Shown here piece by piece: positions 1 to 10,705 of a DNA stretch of 64,000 nt. The stretch is from Molossus alvarezi (lineage: Eukaryota; Chordata; Mammalia; Chiroptera; Molossidae): positions 16,169,534-16,233,533 of the forward strand of contig CM073907.1 in assembly GCA_037176705.1 (NCBI GenBank). The letters run 5' to 3'. A program made the position numbers and the translations under genes. How positions within the stretch are numbered: the first letter of the stretch is position 1; every line of letters begins with the position of its first letter. The notes under the pieces are model-generated. The model searched no databases. It was not told the origin of the DNA and was given only the letters and a program-made list of their open reading frames with translations.

Positions 1-3000
1 GTCAGGCAGTTCCACTGGGGCTTCAGCACCCTGCAGGTCCCGCAGGAAATTGGATGGCCCAGTCCCTGCTGTGTTGCACAGCCACTCTGGTGCTTCAGCA
101 CCCTGCAGGTTCAATGGTAACTAGATTTTGCAGTCCCTGCTTGGTGCACAGGCCTCTCTGGTGTTTTAGCACCCCACAGTTCCCTCGGGTAACTTGAACT
201 CAGTCCCTGATGGGTCCCGCAGGCCTCTGGTGCTTCAGCACTCTGTTGGTCCTGTAAGAAATTTAATGGCACGATTCTAGTTTGGTCTCAAGGCCTCTCT
301 GGTGCTTCAGCACACCATAGGTCCTGCGTTTAACTGGATGGCACAGTCCCTGCTCAGTTGCTCTGGCCTCTCTGGACCTTCACACTCCACAGGACATTTG
401 GGTAACTAGATTGCGCAGTCCCTGATGGGTCGGACAGGCTTCTCTGGTGCTTTAGCAACCTGTAGTCCCCGCCGGTAACTAGATCACACAGTCCCTCCTG
501 GTTCGAGCAAGCCACTGGTGCTACAGCACCCTGTGAATCCTGAGGGAATTTGGATGGCACAGTGCCTGCTGAGGTGCACAGGACTGTCTGGTGCTTAAGC
601 ACCCGACAGGTCCCATTGGGAACTAGTTCCTGCAGTCCCTGCTGAGTCACACAGGCTTCTCTGGTGTTTTAGCACCCTGCCTTTCTCGCGAGTAACTACT
701 TCTCACAGTCCCTGCTGGGTCGCCCAGGCCTCTCTGGTGCTTCAGCACCCCAAAGGTCCTGCAGGTAATTGAATGCCACATTCCCTGATAGGTCGCACAG
801 GCCTCTCTGCTTCTTCAGCTCCCTGAACCCTTCAAGAGTAACTAGATGGCACATTCCTTGCTGGGTTGCGTAGGCCTTTTAGGTGCTTCAATAGCATGCC
901 ATCCCAGTGGGTACCTAGATTATACAGTACTTTCTGGATTGCCCCAGCCTCTCTGGTGCTTCAGCACCCCGCAGGTCCCATGGGTAACTAGATGGCACAG
1001 TCCCTGATTTGTTCACAGGCCTCTCCAGTGTTTCAGCACAATGTAGGTCCCATGGGTAACGAGTTCGCACAGTTCCTGCTAGGTCGCACATGCCTGTGGT
1101 GTTCAGCAGCCTGCAGACCCATAGGTAACTAGGTCGGGCTGTGTCTTCTGAGAGCAAAGGACTATCTGGTGTTTTAGCAGTCAGCAGGTCGCTATGGTAA
1201 CCAGATGGCACAGTCCCTGCTCGGTAATGCAGATTCTGGTTTTTCAGCCCCTTGCAGGATTATGGGTAACTAGATCACATAGTCTCTGTTGGGTCACACA
1301 GGCCTCTTTGGTGCTTCAGCATCCCATGGACCTCATGGGTAACTAGATCGTGCAGTCCCTACTGGGTTGCACAAACCTCTCCCGAGCTTCAGCATCTTAC
1401 AGGTCATCTGGGAAACTGGATGGCACAGTACCTGCTGGGTTGCACAGGCCTTTTTGATGCTTCAGCTGCATGCAGGCCCAGTGGGTACCTGGATCATGCA
1501 GTCCCTGGTGTTTTGCACTGGCCTCTGGTGCTTCAGCACCCCACAGAATCTGTGGGTAACTAGATGGAACCACCACTGATTGGTGCACAGGCCTCTTTGG
1601 TGTATTGGCACCCTGCAGGTCCCATGAGTAATTATTTCACACAGTCCCTGCTAGGTCCCACAGAACTCTGGTGCTTCAGCACCCTGCAGACCCATGGGTA
1701 ACTAGGTCAGGGAGTGTCTGCTGAGAGCAAAGACCTCTCTGGTGTTTTAGCTGTCCGCAGGTCTCGTGGGTAACTAGATTATGCAGTCCCTGCTGGGTCT
1801 TACAGGACTATTTGGTGTTTTGGCAGCACGCAGTTCCCACATGTAACTGGATGGCACAGTCCCTGCTGTGTTGCACAGGGCTCTATGGTGCTTCAGCACA
1901 CCAACAGCCTCATGGGAAACTAGATTGTGCAATGTCTGCTGGGTTGCACAGGCCTCTCTAGTGGTTCTGCAGCTCATAAGTTGCGCGGGCTATTGGATGG
2001 CACAGTCCCTGCTAGGTTGCACCGGCTTTTCTGGAGCTTTAGCAGCTTGCAGGTTTTGCTGGTAAATGGATGGCACTGTTTCTGCTGGGCCCCACAGAAC
2101 TCTCTGGTGTTTCAGCACCTCGCAGGTCCCATGGGTAACTGGATGGCACAATCCCTTGTAGGTCGCACAGGCCTCTCTGGTGCTTCAGCACCCCACAGTT
2201 CCTGTGCATAATTGGATGGCACTGTCCATGGTAGGTCACTCAGGTGTCTCTGGTGCTTCAGCACATCTCAGGTCCCAGGGGTAACTGCATGGTACAGTAC
2301 ATCCTGAGTTGTGCAGGCCATTTTTGTGCCTTAAGTACCCCACCAGCTCAGTGGGTACCTAGATCATGCAGTTTGTTTTGGGTCACAGAGTACATTCTGC
2401 TGTTTTAGCACCCTGCATTTCCAATGGGCAACTAGATTGCACAGTCACTGCTGTGTCTCGCAGGCCTCTGGTGCTTCAGCGCCCCACATATCCTGCGGGT
2501 AATTGGGTAGCCAGTCCCTGCTAGGTCACATTGCCCTCTCTGTTACTTTATCACGCCGGAGGTCCCATTGGTAATTGGATGGCACTGTCCATGCTGAGTT
2601 CTGCAGGCCTCTCTTGTGTTTCAGCAATCCACAGGCCCCTTAGGTAACTAGATGGTGCAGTCCCTGCTGGGTTTTACAGGACTATCTGGTGTTTTGGCAG
2701 CACGCAGTTCCCACGTGTAACTGGATGGCACAATCCCTGCTGTGTTGCACAAGCCTCTGGTGCTTCAGCACCCTGCAGTGCCATGGGAAACTAGATCACA
2801 CAGTTTCTGATGGGTCGCACAGGACTCTGTTGCTTCAGTACCCTGCAGGTCTGTGGGTAAGTGCATCGCGCAGTCTGTGCTGTGTTGTACAGGCCTCTCT
2901 GTTGTTTTAGCACCCCATAATTCCAGTGGTAACTAGATCGCATAGTCCCTGCCAGGTTGCACAGATTTCTGTTGCTTCAGCTTCCTGCTGGCCTGTGGGT

Positions 3001-5250
3001 AAGTAGATCTTGCAGTACCTGCTGTGTATCACAGGCCTCTCTGTTGTTTTAACTCCCCACAATCCCCATGGGTAACTAGATTGCACAATCCCTGCTGGGT
3101 CGCACAGGCCTTTCTGGTGCTTCAGCACCCCTTAGGTCCTGTGTATAATTAGTTGGCAAAGTCCCTATTCAGATGCACAGGCCTTTTTGGTGCTTCAGCA
3201 CCCATCAGGCTCAGTGCGTACCTATATCACGCAATCCCTGCTGGGCCTCTCTGGTGTTTTAGCACCCTATAGTTGCCACTAGTTACTAGATCGTCCAGTA
3301 CCTTCTGAGTCGCACAGGACTCTCTGTTGCTTCAGCAATCCGCATGCCCTGCAGGTATTTGAAAGGCACAGTTCCTGCTGGGTTCAGCAGGCCTCTCTGG
3401 TGCTGAAGCCCCCAAAGGACTCCTTGGGTAACTAGATCATGCAGTCCCTGCTGGGTCTCACAGGCATCTCTGGTTTTTCAGCACCCCACATGTCCTGTGG
3501 GAAATTTGATGGCACAGTACCTGGTGGGTCACACAACCCTCTCTGGTGCTTCAGCACCCTCAGCCTCAGGTACTGAGGGTAACTGGATGGCATAGTCCCT
3601 GCTGGGTTGCTCAGGCCTTTTTGGTGCTTCAGCAGCTCACGGGCCCAATCGGTATCTAGACCACGCATTCCCTGCTGGGTTGCACAGACTTCTCTGGTGT
3701 TTTAACACCCCGTAATTCTCTTGGGTCACTCGTTTGCACAGTCTCTTGTTGGTCGCACAGTCCTCAGGTGCTTCAGCAGCGTGTAAGCCCCATGGGTAAC
3801 TAGGTCAGGCCAGCATGTAAGCCCCATGGTTAACTATGCCATACAATTACACACACAACTACTTGGTCGCACAGGCCTCTCTGGTACTTCAGCACCTCAC
3901 AGGTCATGTGGGTAATTGGATGGCACAGTCCCTGGTTGGTCCCATAGGCCTCTCTGGTGCTTCAGCACCCTGCAGCTCCCAAAGGTAACTGGATGGCAGA
4001 ATCCCTGCTGGGATGTGCAGGCCTTTTTGGTGCCTCAGCAGCCCGTAAGCCCAGTGGGTACCTAGATCACACAGTTTCTTCTGGGTCACACTGGCATCTC
4101 TGGTGCTTCAGCACCCCGCAGGTCCCATGGGTAACTGGATGGCACAGTCCCTGATTGGTTCACATGCCTCTCCAGCATTACAGCACACCACAGTTCCCAC
4201 GGGTAACTAGTTCACACAGACCCTGCTAGGTCGCACATGCCTATGGTGTTCAGCAGCCTGAAGACCCATGGGTAACTAGGTCGGGATGTCTCTGTTGTGT
4301 CTCACAGGCCTCTTTGTTGTATTAGCACCCTGCAGTTCCCACGGGTAACTAGATCTCACAGTCCAGGCTGGGTCGCACAAGCTTCTCTGGTAAGCACCTC
4401 GCAAGTCCTGTGGGTAACTGGATAGCACAATTCCTACTGGGTGCGCAGGTCTCTATGGTGCTTTAGCACCCTGTGGTTAGCACAGGTAACTAGTTCACAC
4501 AGTCACTGTTGGGTTGTGCCAGCCTCTGGTGCTTCAGCACCCTTCAGGCTGTGGGTAACTAGATCACACTGTCCTGCTGGGCCACACAGGCCTTTCTGGT
4601 GCTTTCAAACCCCTCAGGTTTCACTGGTAATTAAATGGCACAGTCCCTGATTGGTCACACATGCCTCTATGGTGCTTCAGCACCCTGAAGTTCCTGTGGT
4701 TACTTGGATTGCACAATCCGCAGGCCTCTCTGGTGCTTCAGCACCCCGCAAACCCCTTAAAAATTAGATCACACAGTCCATGCTGGGTTTCACAGGCCTC
4801 TGGTTCTTCAGCAACTGGCGTGTCCCACGGGTAATTGGATGGCACAGATCCTGTGGTAACTGGATGGCACAATTCCTGCTGGGTTAAGCAGGACTCTGGA
4901 GCTTCAGCACCCTACAGGTTCCGTGGGTAATTGGATGGCACAGTTTCTGCTAGGTTGCACAGGCCTCTGGTGCTTCAGCACCCCACAAGCCTCATGGGAA
5001 ACTGGATTCTGCAGTGGCTGCTTGGTCGCACAGACCTCTCTCATGCTTCAGTACCCTTCAGGTGCCATGGGAAACTCAATGGCACAGTCCCTGATGGGTC
5101 ACAACGGCCTCTGGTGCTTCAGCCCCCTTCATGTCCTGTGGGTAATTGGATCTCACAGTCCCTGCTATGTCTCACAGGCCTCTCTGGTGCTTCAGCACCC
5201 CGCAAGTCCCAGGGGTCATTGGATTCCACAGTTGCTGCCAGGTTGATCCA
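1..5250. repeat. ~73-bp satellite array, left end outside window
   Basis: Roughly 70 head-to-tail copies of a unit about 72-73 bp long. Each copy runs through recognisable blocks: GGTAACTAGAT, GGCACAGTCCCTGCTGGGT, GCACAGGCCTCTCT, GGTGCTTCAGCACC and GCAGGTCCCATG. Copies differ by many substitutions and by small indels such as loss of one CTCT. The array is already under way at base 1 and ends near 5,250. Open frames on both strands here only reflect low stop-codon density in the unit, which is not a multiple of three. I do not recognise a named satellite family. Confidence 0.93.
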
Positions 5251-5267
5251 GCCTCCAGAGGCTGTGA

Positions 5268-5362
5268 CCCCCTAGACTGGGCTCCCCGAGGATGGGACCA
5301 TGTCCCCCTCAGACTGGGCTCCCTGAGGAGGGGGCTGTGTCCCCCTCAGATTGGGCTCCCTG
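5268..5362. repeat. 37-bp tandem repeat, about 2.6 copies
   Basis: Copies begin at 5,268, 5,304 and 5,341 (partial). Each starts with CCCCCT(C)AGACTGGGCTCC and continues through a GAGGA..GGG..GTGT segment. It abuts the satellite but is unrelated to it in sequence. Confidence 0.8.
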
Positions 5363-6589
5363 TTTCCTCTGTTTTCTCAGATCCAGGGCAGTGTCTTGGG
5401 ACAGCTGTTACTAATGCAGGGCATGACCCCTGGGCTCCTTCCCCATCCCCTCAGGCCCCTGTGACATGGACACTGACTGAGGCAGGAGCCGCAGATGGCG
5501 TTCAGTGATGGCAGAGGTGGTTAAGTACCCTTGGAATGAAGCTTAGCCTCATTACAGCTTGTTGGAGAGAAGAGCCAATTAGGGAGGTAATTTTTCTTGA
5601 GCAGTCTGAAGAATAGAGGAAAATGATATACAAACAGACAGAAAGCCAGCAGCTGCCCCGCCTCCACTGGCTCCAAGGAGGAGGCCCTGTGGGCCCTTGC
5701 CCACCGGGAGTCCCCCAGCAACGTGCGGCCAGCAGGCTGAGGGGCAACTGGGCCCCGGCTGAGGCCTCAGGGTTCCAGGGGTATCACCATCAGCCCCTCC
5801 CCCAAGCAGCCTCCCACTAACTCAACACTCAGTGGGCATAAACATCCCAACTTAGAAGAGTCCCTGCTGCTGGCATTGGGAGGTTCTTCCTGACCACTCA
5901 TTGCCCTCCTTGGGGCTGAAGCCTCTCTGTGCCACAACCTTTGTGGGAAGGGAGAGGAAGTACCACAGGGAATGGCTCAGGCCCTCCCCTCCCTGCTCCC
6001 TGCTGCATCCAGGCTGCATTCATCCAGGACGTCCTGTGCCTTCTGTCGCTTGCAGTGGGAGGAAAGGTTTCTGGGGCTTCTGCATAGGCCAGGACTTGAT
6101 GGAGAAATGACAGAAACTCAGGCTAGATGACATAGCAGAAAAGGGGTGAGGGGGCTTCTGGGGAGCATTTTGAAGAAGGAACAAGTAGGCAGGAGAGCCT
6201 TGGGATAACTGGAACCCAGGACTCAACACAGGCCACAGCATTCTGTGGTGGTGTGTCTGGTCTATACTTTCCTGACCCTCAGACTCTGTCCCTGCACATG
6301 GCAGACACCATGGCTCTCTCCCCCACAGCACACTCTTCAGGGGACCAACTGTGGCCAAGGGTGGAAATGAGATACACACCCTCCATGAGAATCACAGCAC
6401 TGGAAGGATTGGGGGAGTCAGTGCCCCAGAAGAAGGGGTGCCAGTCGCACAAAGACAGGGCCTGGGGATACCATTAAATGATTACCAGTTATGGGACACA
6501 GCTGTCTCCTTCCTTCACTATGTGCCTGGCGTCTTGTCAAATAGTTGATCTATCTCATCTCCTTATTTCTTGAAACCAGCATGTATAAG
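5363..6589. other. Unique sequence, no gene recognised
   Basis: Moderately GC-rich sequence with no assigned repeat. About 5,495-5,640 is more AT-rich (AAGCTTAGCCTCATTACAG, GGTAATTTTTCTTGAGCAG) and could be conserved non-coding DNA. Short open frames show no protein family. Confidence 0.5.
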
Positions 6590-6715
6590 TTTTTATTAAT
6601 ATCACCCATGCTATACAGACAAGGAAACTGAGACTCAAAGAAGTTAAAAATAACTTGCCCCAGGTCACAGAGCTATTGAGAGCCAGGACTTGAACTCCAA
6701 ACGTTGGTGGCACAG
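6590..6715 (-). repeat. MIR SINE fragment
   Basis: Reads as reverse-complement MIR core: AAGGAAACTGAGACTC, then AAGTTAA..AACTTGCCCC, then AGGTCACAGAGCTATTGAGAG and CCAGGACTTGAACTCC. This order matches the mammal-wide MIR tRNA-derived region and core read backwards. Confidence 0.8.
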
Positions 6716-6869
6716 GTTGAGGAGAGAGGGAGGAAGATACAATCTATGTGATGAGCTAGGGCTTGGACATGTGAAATAGAACTACTAATACCAGGTTGTT
6801 TGTGCCAAGTGTCCAAAAACAGTTCACATAGAGCTGAAGGAAGCCAGATCCAGGGCTCAGATTTGAGCT

Positions 6870-7060
6870 GGCTCTAGCAATCAGGGTGGGCTTCTTAGAG
6901 GAGGTGACATTTGGGAGCATAGAAGGATGGCTGGGCTGCTCCGGAGTGAGCTTGTAGGCAAAGAGGCACTGCTGGCATTTGGAAGTAGGGCTGGTGCATG
7001 GCAAAGGAAGAGGACCAGGGGAGCCGGGTGGGCTCCAACAGCATCTAATTTAGAAGTCAA
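6870..7060 (-). repeat. L2 LINE fragment, diverged
   Basis: Phrases such as GGCTTCTTAGAGGAGGTGACATT and GGCATTTGG..AGGGCTGG resemble the antisense of the L2 3' region (the 'gaggaggtgacattt' block). Divergence is high and the ends are uncertain. Confidence 0.4.
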
Positions 7061-7349
7061 GCCAGAGGGATGTGTGATATAGTTCAAAAAGGTGGGCTGC
7101 AGAGACCCTGTGATGGGGATTACATTAGGACATTATAAATTTTTACATGGAGGTGTTAACAGGAAGGAAGCAGCATTTCTGGAAGATGGGTCTCAAATAT
7201 TTGCTGGGCCCAGCAGACCAGAGTTTGGGCTCAGGAGACGGACAAAGCAGGAGGGATTGGGTCTCTGCCTGCCCTGCACCCCATCCCAAGGCCACTTGGT
7301 TCTTAGACTTGGAAGCAAGCCCTCTAGCTGAGCCACCCTGGAGGAACAT

Positions 7350-7392
7350 CACCCAGCACAGTGCCAGGAACATAGTAGGTGCTTAATAAAGA
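7350..7392 (+). repeat. L2/MIR 3' tail
   Basis: AGTGCCAGGAACATAGTAGG followed by TGCTTAATAAA is the 3' terminal signature shared by MIR and its partner LINE L2. Confidence 0.55.
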
Positions 7393-7476
7393 GGAGTAGC
7401 TATAACTCAGCCTCCGTGGTGACAACACCGTAAGCTAGGATGTCAGATGGAGGGGGGCTGCAGGAGAGAACACACT

Positions 7477-7775
7477 CAACTACTGAGCACCTGCTGTGTG
7501 CCATGCACTATTGCAGAAGGTGTTTTCCTGAGAGAGGAGATTTTGTCTGTGTGGATCACTGCTTGGTCCCACAACCCAGAAGATTGCCTGCATGTGGTAA
7601 GGGTGCACAAACGTAACATGTCATGCTTAAAAACATTCCAGCTTCTAAAATCCTTGTGCTCTTGGTACTGGGAAATTCTTGATCTCTAATTACCCTCTCT
7701 GTGGCTGCAGTTTCTCATATCCAGTGAATCTAACTGAGGCTCAGAGAATTAAAGAGATTTGGTCAAGTTTGCATA
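7477..7775 (-). repeat. MIR-like remnant, interrupted
   Basis: CTACTGAGCACCTGCTGTGT, then GCCATGCACTATTGCAG, is the reverse complement of the MIR/L2 3' end. AACTGAGGCTCAGAGAATTA near 7,732 is the MIR core in the same orientation. The ~200 bp between does not match what I recall of MIR, so this may be two fragments. Confidence 0.4.
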
Positions 7776-8059
7776 GTGAGGGAATCAGGTTCTGCTGATT
7801 TCCCAAAGCAGTTTTCTCAGCCAGCCACACCTGCTCCTCTCCAGGGGTTGGGTGGTGGCCAGGCTGACTCACTGATGAGAGGTCTCTTTCACTCTCCCTC
7901 CACTTTTGTCAGGCCCTGCTCAGGGTTCAAGTTCTTCAGACCAGGGTGTGGGCCAAAGGCAAGAGGGGACCTGCAGAGGCTGCCATGGCCCGTGCCCACG
8001 CCTGGTACCAGCCGCTTCTTGGGGAGCCTGAGGAAGTCAACCTCAGTGGCAGGGGCAGC
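7776..8059. other. Unique sequence, nothing recognised
   Basis: GC-rich single-copy DNA between repeat remnants. I see no repeat family, exon signature or RNA gene. Confidence 0.4.
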
Positions 8060-8240
8060 CTGCTAATTAGGATGCTGTCTTTATAACTCACTATTCCGAG
8101 ATGTCATTTTCTAGACTTGGGTTGGGGGTGGGAGTGGAAAGGCACACACAGAGCTGTTTTTAATTACATTTGGTTTGCTAATTTCTAATAGAAAATAAAT
8201 ATTTACCGGGAGTCATATTTCTTCATTTCATGCCAGCTGA
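8060..8240. promoter_or_regulatory. Candidate conserved non-coding element
   Basis: AT-rich island in a GC-rich setting with homeodomain-type TAAT cores (TTTTTAATTACATTTGG, GCTAATTTCTAATAG) and AAATAAATATTTACCGGGAG. No repeat family is recognised and there is no open frame of note. The regulatory reading is inference from composition alone. Confidence 0.3.
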
Positions 8241-8960
8241 CTCCTGAGTTTATCGGGAGCCCAAAGAGCCACCACCTGCTCACGTGCCACCCCCCCATAT
8301 CCCCAACCCCATGCTTGAGTCTCACACCCGAGCTGGAAGAGGGTGGGAAGGGAGAGAGATGGAAGGAGATAGAGCGGCAGAGGAGAGCCAGGCCTGGCTT
8401 CAGCCATCCAGGTTTGGGTGTGGACAGAGGGAACCAGGCAGGACACGGAGAAGCTCCTCCTTCCTGCACAGCTGCTGGGCAGGGCCTGGGATCTGGAGGC
8501 CAGGGCCCCGCTCTGTGCCAACCAGCTCTGAGCGCCCCCTCCCTAGGGACGCTCTGGCTTCCATGTCCTAGCATGTGATTCTGGCCCCTGGAAGAGTCTC
8601 TCCAAGGACAGTCATACGAGGCCTTTTTGAGCAATGAGAATGGTAGGGAGCTTGAAAAACTCACCCTGTCCACTCCTTGGCTTCCAGATGGGCCCGTGGA
8701 AGGGAGTCGGGGGCGAAAGGGGAGAGAAGGAAGATGTAGGAGAGAGGCAGTGATAGAGAACCCCCAGGGGGTGGCTTGTGGGGAACAGTGGCTCCCAGGG
8801 AGCGAGGACTCTGCCCTTCTCTCTGCTGAGGGTCAGGTCTTTGGGATTACAGGAGACACATAAAGGGGGGTGTCTCCCTAATACTGGGCAGGGGAGAGGA
8901 AACCAGAGGCCTCTTAGTTGAGGGCTGGGGGCTGTGTCAGAGTGGGGAGTTGGAGCAGGG
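8241..8960. other. Unique GC-rich sequence
   Basis: Purine-rich on the plus strand (GGAAGGGAGAGAG type). Minus-strand open frames up to about 156 codons are low-complexity Ser/Pro/Leu-rich and match no family I know. Confidence 0.4.
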
Positions 8961-9175
8961 CAGTTTCTCAGCTTAGCACTATCATTTTCACTTTGGGCTG
9001 GATAGTTCTTTGTTGTGGGGGTTGTCCTTGACATTATATCCCTGGTCTCTACCCACTGGATGCCAGTAGCACCCACCACCTGGTTGTGACAACAAAAATT
9101 ATCTCCAGATATTGTCCAATGTCTGCCGGAATGTGTGTGTACATAAGATTGGCCAGGCTGAGAAGCATCGTCTGG
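8961..9175. mobile_element. MER20-like hAT-Charlie fragment
   Basis: The order TTCTTTGTTGTGGGGGTTGTCC, TCTCTACCCACTGGATGCCA, GTAGCACCC, GTTGTGACAACAAAAATTA and TCTCCAGATATTG follows the MER20 consensus as I recall it. MER20 is a eutherian non-autonomous hAT transposon. The ends are degraded and I find no clear 8-bp duplication. Confidence 0.7.
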
Positions 9176-9324
9176 GGTAACCTGGGGAAGCAGAGGAGAG
9201 AAAGGAGCCTCAGGGTGAGAGGGAGGAGTTTGTGGGGGCTCTGGACTGAGAGGTGATGGGCCCCCTAATGAATGGAGAAGAGATAAGGAGATTTGGAAGC
9301 TGGAGAATGGAGAGCCCCTGCTCC
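9176..9324. other. Unique sequence
   Basis: Purine-rich single-copy DNA. Nothing recognised. Confidence 0.4.
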
Positions 9325-9460
9325 TAGCCTGGTTTCTAAATCCATGTTAAGCCATGATTGTTTTTTTTTTTCAAATTACATTTCAATTTAGCTCAATTAC
9401 TTTTCCATTATTGTTCAAGTGACTCCATTTTAATTGAAGCTGCTGGTTCTTATCTCTCAT
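9325..9460. promoter_or_regulatory. Candidate conserved non-coding element
   Basis: AT-rich, repeat-free block after a T11 run: CAAATTACATTTCAATTTAG, CTCAATTACTTTTCCATTAT, CCATTTTAATTGAAGC. It has several ATTA/TAAT cores. A regulatory role is inferred from composition only. Confidence 0.3.
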
Positions 9461-9639
9461 TCCCTCACATAGAATTGGGAAGGGAGGGGGAGGACTGGGT
9501 CTAGGGAAGCCCAGGTTGGTGGAGTTTTAGGGGCAGTGGTCGTTTTCAGCAGAAGGACCAGTCCTTGCGTGGCGGGGCATACCCAGGAGCTCTCGGGGGC
9601 ATCCCAGAGTGGCCAACTCTGGGGGAAGGGAGAGCTACA

Positions 9640-9850
9640 AAGAAGGACAGCTATAATAGTGACTCTTACCAAGTACTGGACCTTGCTGTCACTAAGACCA
9701 ATAAGGTATGTACTATTATCATACCCATTTAACAGATGGGAAGACTAAGGCACAGAGCAGTTAAGAAACTTGCCTGAGTTCCTCATAAGTAGAAGAGCTG
9801 GGAGGCAATCCAGCCCTCTGGCTCTTAAGTATGGGTGCTTAACCTCAGGT
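9640..9850 (-). repeat. MIR SINE
   Basis: Nearly full reverse-complement MIR: AAGGTATGTACTATTATCAT, CCATTTAACAGATGGGAAGA, CTAAGGCACAGAGCAGTTAAG, AACTTGCCTGAG and TCTTAAGTATGGGTGCTTAA in the expected order. Confidence 0.85.
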
Positions 9851-9888
9851 TATACTCTTTCTCCCTCACAATATACCCACTGGCCCCC

Positions 9889-9940
9889 TCCCAGCCCCAG
9901 CCCCAGCCCCAGCCCCAGCCCCAGCCCCAGCCCCAGCCCC
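9889..9940. repeat. (CCCCAG)n hexanucleotide microsatellite
   Basis: About eight perfect CCCCAG units directly after CTGGCCCCCTCC. The repeat is unbroken, so it is likely length-variable. Confidence 0.95.
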
Positions 9941-10019
9941 ATCTCCCTGACGCTCACCCCTTCCAAGCTCTGAGGCTCTGACTCAGTTCACTCTAGGGTA
10001 TTTGATTTTCCATCTGTCT

Positions 10020-10140
10020 CTAATTCCTCCCCCACCTTAAGAGCCTGGCCCTCCCTACCTCGTCCAAGAAGTCTTCCCTGATTGTCCTGCCCTCATGTAC
10101 TCCACAGCCCTGAGCTGTCCATCTACCCACCCAAGTTACT
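10020..10140 (+). repeat. L2 LINE fragment
   Basis: GTCCAAGAAGTCTTCCCTGA resembles the L2 3' block 'gaggccttccctgacc', followed by a CCCTCATGTACTCCACAG segment in L2-like order. Short and diverged. Confidence 0.4.
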
Positions 10141-10184
10141 AGCTGCTGTGGGGGTGGAGGTAGGGAAATGGGTGGGGGAGTCAG

Positions 10185-10370
10185 AGGCAATGATTTGGAG
10201 CTGGATAGATCTGAGTTAAGTGAGTTAAGTCATCTCCAAGCTGTGTGGGTTGGGCATCACTGAAGCTCCGTGAGCCTCCATTTTCTTGTCTGTCTACTGG
10301 CTGTCGATAGCACTGACCTCCTGAGGGCTGGTGTTCTGAGGATTAAGGGGATGAAGTGTGTAAAGCAAGA
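10185..10370 (+). repeat. MIR SINE
   Basis: Sense MIR order: GGAGCTGGATAGATCTGAGT, AAGTCATCTCCAAGCTGTGTG, CTCCGTGAGCCTCCATTTTC, TTGTCTGTCTACTGG and GAGGATTAAGGGGATGAAG. Confidence 0.75.
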
Positions 10371-10655
10371 AATAAGAGGTTTAACAGGATGAGGGCTTTT
10401 CTCTGCCAATCCCGTGTTGACCCTGAGACACAGGCACAGCAGGGATCAGTCTCCCCACTTCACAGAGAGGCGGTTGATCCTGCAGTGGGATGGCACAGCC
10501 TGGGACTGGGATCCCGCTCTTAACCTCAACTGTCATCAACCCTGTGGCAGAGGAGACAAGGGACCAGGGACGAGTATAAACAGCTGTGAACTTTCTGAGC
10601 CCACAGGTGAAGAAGTTGGACTTCACACCTCTGCCACCTTCCCTGTTCTGCCTGG

Positions 10656-10705
10656 GAGTCCCCTGGATTCGCAGAGGGGCGAGTCCCCTGGATTCGCAGA
10701 GGGGC
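10656..10705. repeat. Perfect 25-bp tandem duplication
   Basis: Bases 10,656-10,680 and 10,681-10,705 are identical (start GAGTCCCCTGG, end GCAGAGGGGC). With no mismatch this is a young duplication or a length polymorphism. Confidence 0.95.

Noticed and set aside
1..5250. Regular repeats with dyad symmetry, reminiscent of a CRISPR array
   Set aside because: There are no unique spacers: the whole unit repeats with drift, and the setting is a mammalian genome.
354..5508. Many open frames of 60-120 codons on both strands
   Set aside because: They come from the 73-bp satellite. Its length shifts frame each unit and no frame has domain-like content or a codon pattern separate from the repeat.
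8203..8673. 156-codon minus-strand open frame
   Set aside because: GC-rich, Ser/Pro/Leu-rich, overlapped by open frames on the other strand, and no recognisable domain or splice context.
9770..9973. Open frame with a Pro-Ser repeat
   Set aside because: The repeat is simply the (CCCCAG)n microsatellite in translation.
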